DNA of 64,000 nt. Source: Mytilus californianus. Taxonomy: Eukaryota > Mollusca > Bivalvia > Mytilida > Mytilidae. The notes beneath the pieces are model-generated. The model worked only from the letters and a program-made list of their open reading frames with translations. It was not told the origin of the DNA and made no database searches. Where the stretch lies: positions 16,455,001 to 16,519,000 of the forward strand of contig NW_026262690.1 of NCBI RefSeq assembly GCF_021869535.1, read 5' to 3'. Shown one piece after another: positions 57,791-64,000 of this stretch; the first letter of the stretch is position 1; each line of letters starts with the position of its first letter. The position numbers and the translations under genes were made by a program.

Positions 57791-58705
57791 TATTTCAATC
57801 GTCTATGGTGGGCAACAATTAACCGATATAAAAGTGTAGGAATCCATGATTTCTTATAAGAATGTTAAGTACTTTAAGGCTGTTTTCAGTAACTGCGAAA
57901 ACAATAGTTTTAACGTTTTCATAAGGTGACTACATGTATGTTAAAATGTTTTATTTACAGTAACTCGTCTTAGTGCGTGCCTTTAAAGCTTTTATTACTC
58001 AATAAATGACTATAACACTTTATATATATATCAATTTCGTTTGTCCGAAGCGCGTTTCCGGATTCACATTCATCAGAAAAGCTGAAATCCAAATAATCTG
58101 GAAGTAAATTATAGTGATTGTTTATTGGTTATGTTCACTTTGTGTCCTTTAGAGGTCATAATACTCGACTTAAAAATATTTTGTTTACATTTTACCAGTT
58201 TTTAATATGCGTGGGAGAAATGGCTGAAACACGTAAGTAAAGGTGAAAACCAATAATTAAATACTCTTTTGTAATATCAAAATATGTTTGGATAGGAAAC
58301 AGCATTTTAACGTCGTTTCAAAGACGAAGCACTTTAGACAAATCACAATCATCATCTTATAGGCTTCTGTTAAGACATTCACAATCATTTTTAAAAAGTA
58401 GAAGCTCATCAACAGTTTATGAAGGTTAAATCTATACTGTTGTTGTTGAAGAAGCACTGCATCTCTTATATTTAGGGAAATATTAATTCCTTTTTTGTAG
58501 TTTGAAGCCATTCTAAAATGTTTCTTTTGATTTTCTGTTTAGTTTGTTTTCGGCATTGCAGAAGATCGTGTATTTATGTACTGTTCAGGATATTGATGTT
58601 TTTCAATCGTTTATTGTAAACACAACCGATATAGAAGTGTAGAAATCCACGATTTCCTATTAGCATGTTTTAAAAGTACTGTGAAAACTTCTTTATACGG
58701 TAGCT

Positions 58706-60088
58706 TTTGTTATTTATTTGGCGTTTTTGATATCTTTTATACCGTTATTTTAGAGTGAAGTGTTCTCCCTGTACTGGTTTTATTTAATATCCTTTTGTTT
58801 ACGCTTCGTTTATATATTGATCGAGTTATGGGGTGGGTTGTCGCACTTAACAAAATAATGTAAAGACGGCACATTTGTAAGTGCATGATTCAAATCCGGA
58901 ACCTTGTCTGAATTTGTTTTATCTCATACCTTAACGTTTTTCGTAATTCGGAGATTTGGGTTTTACATTACAGCTCTTTCTTTATTTCTATTTTATTTAT
59001 TCACAACTTGTGTATAATTCTGATGATTTAAAGCTTGACATACTGATAAGACACATGTCTATTGTTTAAGACTGTATTGCAATTCAGCAGGAAAGTTATT
59101 TGTTCCAAACTTGAAAAGATCATTTGATTTTGCTTCTTGGAAGGTCAAGTCATATTAGTTTATTTTTCAACCTAGGTACAGAATATTAATTGGTCAATCT
59201 ATATACCAATTATGTCACATTTTTATGTTGCTTCATCATTTTCTGAAACATTGAGTAGAGTATTCAGGTTACTTATCTTGTGTTACGTATTCTATGGATA
59301 ATAACACTTCTTAGTTAAAGGACAGGTTGACCTTATAGTGTCTCAGAAAAAGACGACGCCTCTAAACAGCACCATATTGTTCGAAACACCAACTAATAAA
59401 TACAGAATTCGAATTGAGACAGCTTCAGTTCAAAGAGGAAATATTTTTATGAAACAAATGATCAATACCTCATTCAATCTTCCAGTCCAGTGATACCGAC
59501 AAAATGATCGAGTACATATCAAAATTGTACCAGTTACCGGTACAAATGCATGTATCTTTCCATATCGATAGAACATAAAGTAAACTATGGATTGATCCAG
59601 ACAAAAATGCTGATGACCTACATGTCAAAATCATGCGCTCAGCTTGTGAAACAGATATTGCTTGTACTCAATTAAATAAAGTACCAATGTATTACAGCAA
59701 ACTAATCTAAATTGTCTTTATGTTTCTATATATAATTCACCGCTCAGACATATGTTTAATAATAAAAGTAACCTTCATAGCATCTATTCAGAACCAGTAA
59801 ATAACAATTAATCACTACAATGGTGTTTTTTTACACTCAAAAATGAAAACAAGTTCATTGGCGTCGTTGATTTGAAACGCAAAAGGTTGAGCATTCCATG
59901 TTCTTCTCAATTGTCCGTTGTTGTTTTTTTAAAGACACTTCTATTTGTTCAGAAGGCACAGCAACACATTGATTTGAGCACCTTATATTTTGATTCCTCA
60001 ATCAAATTGACGCGTTATTGATATTGTCTAGAACATTCTCAAATTTTCTTAAAACAGCTTCTAATCCGAGTGTGTGGTACGTAATAAA
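58706..60088. other. No gene recognised; 3' flank of the GPCR gene
   Basis: AT-rich sequence without recognised coding potential. The proximal part should include the 3' UTR of the minus-strand GPCR gene, but no polyadenylation signal was assigned. Confidence 0.45.
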
Positions 60089-61123
60089 TCATGATGTTGG
60101 TGATGTATTTGTGGCGACATGATGTACAGCCGATGATTCTTTACTTTGTACCATGTCATACAGGTTTTTATCACATTTGATTTTCGATAAAAGCTTCTTT
60201 CTGAAGTTCTTACTGAAGGCGATTAGAATAAAGAACTTTGTAGAAAACCTCGTATAGTACAAAAGCATAAACACTAAGAAAGTAAGTTTCTGTGTTTCCG
60301 ACAATTTCAGAAAAATTAAACCGGACATGCTAAAATAAAGTTTTACAACATGGTCTGGGGTTGATAAAACGAATGCGCTTATTGATAATACAAATAACAT
60401 TTTGGCAACACGAACCTGTGGTATGCTCGATTTCTTCTTTTTAATTTTTGACAAACTCATACGTCGTTTTGACTTTATTGATTTTATAACTTGTAGAACT
60501 ATTGCAGCAAGTAGAACAAATACCACTATTGTAGGAAGGAGAAGAGTTGCTATATTGTCTACATAAAAGTAGATTTGTTCTAATTTGCTTGTCATGTTGT
60601 TGCTACAATAGCCATTATCCGTACCCGTGGTAAATAGGTAGATAAAGTATGATGAAACAGATAGGGTGGCTAGTGATGTTGTCACAATAACGGCACGGCG
60701 AATTGTACACAAAGTTTTTATCTTAGTTGGGTGGCGTAAAGTGACATAATTTTCCACTGTTATGCAAACCACATACCATTCTGACAAAAATGCGAAAACG
60801 AATCCACTAAATACGAAGAGTTTGCACATGCCCTGTCCGGACCATGGATTTATTCGTAGTGCTTCCAGCCATACTAATGTTTGGTTAAGAAGCATTCCAG
60901 TATCCGAACATAACACTGCCATGATATAAACACTGCTTGAAATATGACGTAATTCTTTATCCAAAAATACCACAAAAGATGCAACATTTCCGAACAGTCC
61001 TACAAATATTATAATCGGAAGTATATAAATCAATAAAATTTCTGCTGGTGCCAGGGATCTGTTGACATCGGTGACATTGGTGCTGACATTATAGATGATT
61101 GATGACGTATTGAAACCATCCAT
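60089..61123 (-). CDS. Class A (rhodopsin-like) G-protein-coupled receptor, orphan
   Basis: The 344-residue single open frame has a short extracellular N-terminus with four N-glycosylation sites (N5, N12, N16, N21) and seven hydrophobic segments at about 29-54, 64-86, 101-123, 143-165, 188-213, 237-258 and 277-303. Class A landmarks are GN at 45-46 (TM1), D74 in TM2, C100 pairing with C173 in loop 2, P197 in TM5 and P256 in TM6. The DRY motif is ENY (124-126) followed by VTLRHP. NPxxY is absent: TM7 reads YYTRFSTKFFILIAFS. The third loop and tail are basic. Overall it resembles the peptide-receptor type (FMRFamide- or TRH-receptor-like) that is expanded in molluscs, but the ligand is unknown. 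A TTTACAG site just before the ATG may be a splice acceptor after a 5' UTR exon. Confidence 0.88.
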   Translation of the reverse strand: MDGFNTSSIIYNVSTNVTDVNRSLAPAEILLIYILPIIIFVGLFGNVASFVVFLDKELRHISSSVYIMAVLCSDTGMLLNQTLVWLEALRINPWSGQGMCKLFVFSGFVFAFLSEWYVVCITVENYVTLRHPTKIKTLCTIRRAVIVTTSLATLSVSSYFIYLFTTGTDNGYCSNNMTSKLEQIYFYVDNIATLLLPTIVVFVLLAAIVLQVIKSIKSKRRMSLSKIKKKKSSIPQVRVAKMLFVLSISAFVLSTPDHVVKLYFSMSGLIFLKLSETQKLTFLVFMLLYYTRFSTKFFILIAFSKNFRKKLLSKIKCDKNLYDMVQSKESSAVHHVATNTSPTS

Positions 61124-61694
61124 CTTTTCTCACCTGTAAATGTACATGAAGTTTGTAATCAATCTAATGCATCAAGGTTCACATGGATAAACATGAAAAA
61201 TGAGCGTCGGGTCATCGGGTCAATCCGATGCAAGACAAACTGCGAAAAAAAGGTAAAATATCATTTGTCTTGCATTTATAGCCGCCTGTCCTGCGATTTA
61301 CAAATGTTTAGAATCTTCTTGAAATTGATAATGAATTTATATCAGGGTTAACAAAGCAATTGCGTTGTCTCATATGAATTGTAATATTTCCTTACAGTTA
61401 ATTCAGTTATAAGTAGGTACCTTTTATGTAGTCAATTCAGGTTGTAACAATGTTTGGCAATGAAGTAGTCATTGTGTTGTGTAATGCGACAATCTGCTAG
61501 CTACTGATACTGTTTCTCAGATGCAGTAGACATGTTTGAAAATGTATTAAAAGACTGACAATGACGTAATACTCATATAACTTTATGTTGTTATAATTAT
61601 AAATCAATTGTTTACTAAACTTTGAATTTATGAAATACTAAGGCTTTTGTACCTCAGGAATAGATTACCTTAGCTGTATTTGGCAAAACGTTTA
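61124..61694. other. 5' flank of the GPCR gene
   Basis: Minus-strand ACATTTACAG then GTGAGAAAAG lies immediately upstream of the ATG. It can be read as an acceptor (CAG) or a donor (CAG/GTGAGA). No upstream exon or promoter was identified. Confidence 0.4.
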
Positions 61695-61870
61695 TGTATT
61701 TAGGGTCCTCAATGCTATTCAACTTCGTACTTTATTTGGCCTTTTTAACTTTGTTTTTTTTTTTATTCGAATGTCCCTGATGAGTCTTTTGTAGACGAAA
61801 CGGCTGGCGTACAAAATTTCAATCTTGGTATCTATGATGAGTTTATTTGCATTGCCGGACACTTTATTCC
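61695..61870 (+). repeat. Hammerhead-family repeat
   Basis: GGGTCCTCAATGCTATTCAA and CGTACTTTATTTGGCCTTTT, then TCCCTGATGAGTCTTTTGTA, GACGAAACGGCTGGCG and GGTATCTATGATGAGTTTAT form the repeat. It aligns with 51400-51580. Confidence 0.65.
61777..61801 (+). ncRNA. Hammerhead ribozyme-like core, cleavage site lost
   Basis: CTGATGA (61777-61783), a GTC...GAC stem II with a seven-base loop (61784-61796) and GAAA (61797-61800) give a perfect conserved core. After the core the sequence is CGGCTGGCG. The sister copy at 51493 has CGCACGTCTGG, so this copy appears to have lost the stem III strand and the GUC cleavage triplet and is probably inactive. Confidence 0.5.
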
Positions 61871-64000
61871 TATATTATTCACATAAAAGAGGTTTTTAAT
61901 TGAAGATGAATAACAGTAAATGAAATATACGTTAATGAGACAGCAAAACAACGACATATACAACCGACTGGTTTCCATGTTTTGGTAATATAGTTCAGTG
62001 AGTTAAGCTAAGAAATTAAATATGTTGATTTAACTATATTTATGATTTTTTTTCAAGTGAAATATGTCTCTACAAGTATTTGGTGTAACAGGAAATAACA
62101 TGTAGTGCATTCTAAAATAGTATATCCTGCAATGTGAAACGATTTAATGTGGGAAATATATCGTGCAATGAGGAATGAAGTAAATTCAAGGTGAAATATC
62201 AAAACTATATTGTGCATTTAGAGATGATGGAACAAGGAACAAGGACTGTATTTAATGTTTCAAATACCATTCATTGACAAATGCTTGTTCTGCGTTGTCC
62301 CTGTGATGATTTCTTTCTCCCATGGTTATGATGCATTCAACCTTAGTACAATATTGTACAATCTGAATATTTTTATTTCCTATTTCATACTAACTCTTGG
62401 GATTGTATTTAACATGAAGTGAATAATTATTCAATAACAATATGAAATTCAGCAACCGATGATAGAAAACGCATTGATATGTTTAGCTGTATGGTTCGCA
62501 CAAGATTTACTGCTCTCAAAGCATTGATTTATTTCAAAGTTCTTTATTGGTGGCATGATTGATTTATACATTCAGTAATGATATAATGTGTAAAATGTTA
62601 TGCAAATCAAAGTGTTAGTTATAAAACAATTTATTAATAGATTAATTAAGAAATCTTTTCATAAACAGTAGAGAAAAGTTGGCTTCGTTACTAGCTAAAC
62701 CAATAACAATCGACCAAACAAATTGAAATCATTCAATTTGCAAACTTTGACTGTATACTTCATACTTGTGCTGAATTATCAATACTGTTTTGTTGTTGTT
62801 CTTTGTTGCAGATGTTGCCTTGTGAAGCTAAAAACGGTTGTTTTCAGAAATGTGTTGCTTTAACATCTAATGCAAATAGATGTTCTAAATTTACACGAAT
62901 TAATAAACAAGGAAAAATGATTTTATTTTACATGCACTTACCTCCTAGTACTTTCTAACAACCAATATGTTAACTCTGAATGAAATTCAGTTATTTCTGG
63001 AAAGGCTTTTGATTGAATAATGATTAGTCGAGGTATTATTTTATGCCATATGCTAAGTGATAATTGAGTAAAATTGGTCCATTATCAGTTAAGATTGATC
63101 AATCCTTTATTCATGTATTTGGGATAAACTAGTTGTAATTAGAAACAATCGATTAGATACAACTTGTGTGTGTTCACCACAATCCATATTGTGCAATATG
63201 AATACATAAAAAAGAAGAATATAATAAGGCGACAATCTCAAACCAAAATTTGGAGAACGACATATTGTTTAGACTCCGGGCAATTGAGATTTTGACAATA
63301 TGTATGAACATAATAGACATATATATATGTACTATTTACTTTTTCCTCCCTTGATTTCAAATGTTTGGGTTTCAATAACGAATGTAAATCCAGAAAATCG
63401 CTTCGATCGCATATATTTTTAAAGTGTTATTTTCATTTATAACTGAAGTTTGTATCTTTCGTTTGAAACGATTTTCTTTTAACTTCTTTGATTAAGAGTT
63501 GCTGCTTTTAAGTTTGATAACAAACCCTCGATGGGTATATTAATGTCATCTTTGCGACAGTTTTAAAGAAGCTATCGTGATTTGGTTAACAGCTAAAGAA
63601 TATCCTAGGATATGTTCCACTTGACGTAGCCACTTTCCCGTCTTCTTTCATTACATTTTTCATTGTTTTTATCAGATCTGTACATCCCATGACCAATACT
63701 ATAATCGAAAAGATCCGTTGAAACTTCCAGAAAATCTGAGTTTTACCAATGCTTTTGATTGGGTTTCTTATCCGCATTCTTGAGGTTTTTTGTGTTTTAT
63801 GAATTGTGGTTCATCTGTTCTTTATTTTTCCTTTTGTCTATGTTGTTTTTCTTTTCTTTTGTTATGCCAATATATTGCCATTATTTATTGGAATGCCCAC
63901 AACATTATTTCATTTCTGATCATTCTTACATAATTTAAATGGAAAACACAAGGTGCAAATTAACTTTAGTAATTTACTTTTATCGTAACATTTTTTTTCT
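61871..64000. other. No gene recognised
   Basis: AT-rich sequence. The frame at 63586-63777 has no recognisable motif. A TTGTTCTTTGTTGCAG acceptor-like string is at 62797-62812 without a supporting exon. Confidence 0.45.

Larger units (their letters stand above)
56035..58705 (+). repeat. Diverged segmental triplication
   Basis: Block 1 (56035-57000), block 2 (57180-57905) and block 3 (58415-58705) share collinear landmarks. ATTTTGCAATTGATT and GCATACATTGTCATATAC are in blocks 1 and 2. AAAACATTGCTTACA is at 56565 and 57597. TTATGAAGGTTAAAT and TGTTTCTTTTGATTTTCTGT are in blocks 1 and 3. TTTCAATCGT then GATATAAA/GATATAGA is in all three. Divergence is visible (roughly one difference in seven bases by eye). 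A family C repeat (57645-57790) lies in block 2. Coding frames are not conserved between the copies. Confidence 0.8.

Noticed and set aside
63586-63777. Minus-strand 63-codon frame near the window end
   Set aside because: No recognisable motif, signal or homologous repeat. Too short to support a gene call.

Overview
This is an animal nuclear window: AT-rich, intron-scale spacing, no bacterial-type operons, and dominated by decayed transposable elements. The mix suggests a bivalve mollusc, most likely a marine mussel of the Mytilus type. The clues are Penelope-like elements (PLEs), a Ty3/gypsy element, tRNA-derived SINEs, and an abundant short repeat ending in a GTTGTCTCATTGGCAATCAT-like sequence. 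The organism call is inference from remembered repeat families and was not checked by a search.

Layout. 0-8.6 kb: a decayed PLE whose GIY-YIG endonuclease lies upstream of the reverse transcriptase (the permuted order), then a minus-strand LINE relic with a 272-bp TA-flanked MITE in its endonuclease. 9.1-11 kb: a plus-strand LINE relic. 12.4-14.2 kb: a 29-bp minisatellite with higher-order repeats. 14.7-27 kb: scattered short repeats, a 196-bp tandem duplication, a 25-G run, a PLE scrap, a 61-bp duplication with a CRE palindrome and a strong foldback. 28.2-38.2 kb: an almost complete Ty3/gypsy retrotransposon on the minus strand, with identical 250-bp LTRs and a GTATT target duplication, inserted in frame into an older PLE reverse transcriptase. 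39-44 kb: inverted repeat pairs, a foldback, a 304-bp MITE, about 690 bp of uninterrupted (CAT)n, and a 39-bp tandem repeat. 44.7-50.1 kb: a two-ORF LINE (coiled-coil ORF1, APE endonuclease, reverse transcriptase), broken by a palindromic AGAACTGT array and a SINE. 50-55.6 kb: two more PLE-type RT relics. 55.8-58.7 kb: a diverged segment repeated three times. 60.1-61.1 kb: the only conventional host gene, an intact rhodopsin-class GPCR on the minus strand. The last 2.9 kb holds a repeat with a hammerhead-ribozyme-like core.

The most notable system is the Ty3/gypsy element. After gag and pol, in the slot where an env gene would sit, it carries a third ORF of about 560 codons. This encodes two C2H2 zinc fingers followed by a TatD-type metal-dependent nuclease domain. 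A good splice-acceptor sequence lies just before its ATG, which suggests expression from a spliced RNA. The identical LTRs mean the insertion is young, but pol carries two frame breaks and a stop within about 220 bp, and the TatD tail is shifted at an A8 run. The copy is therefore either defective or affected by assembly errors.
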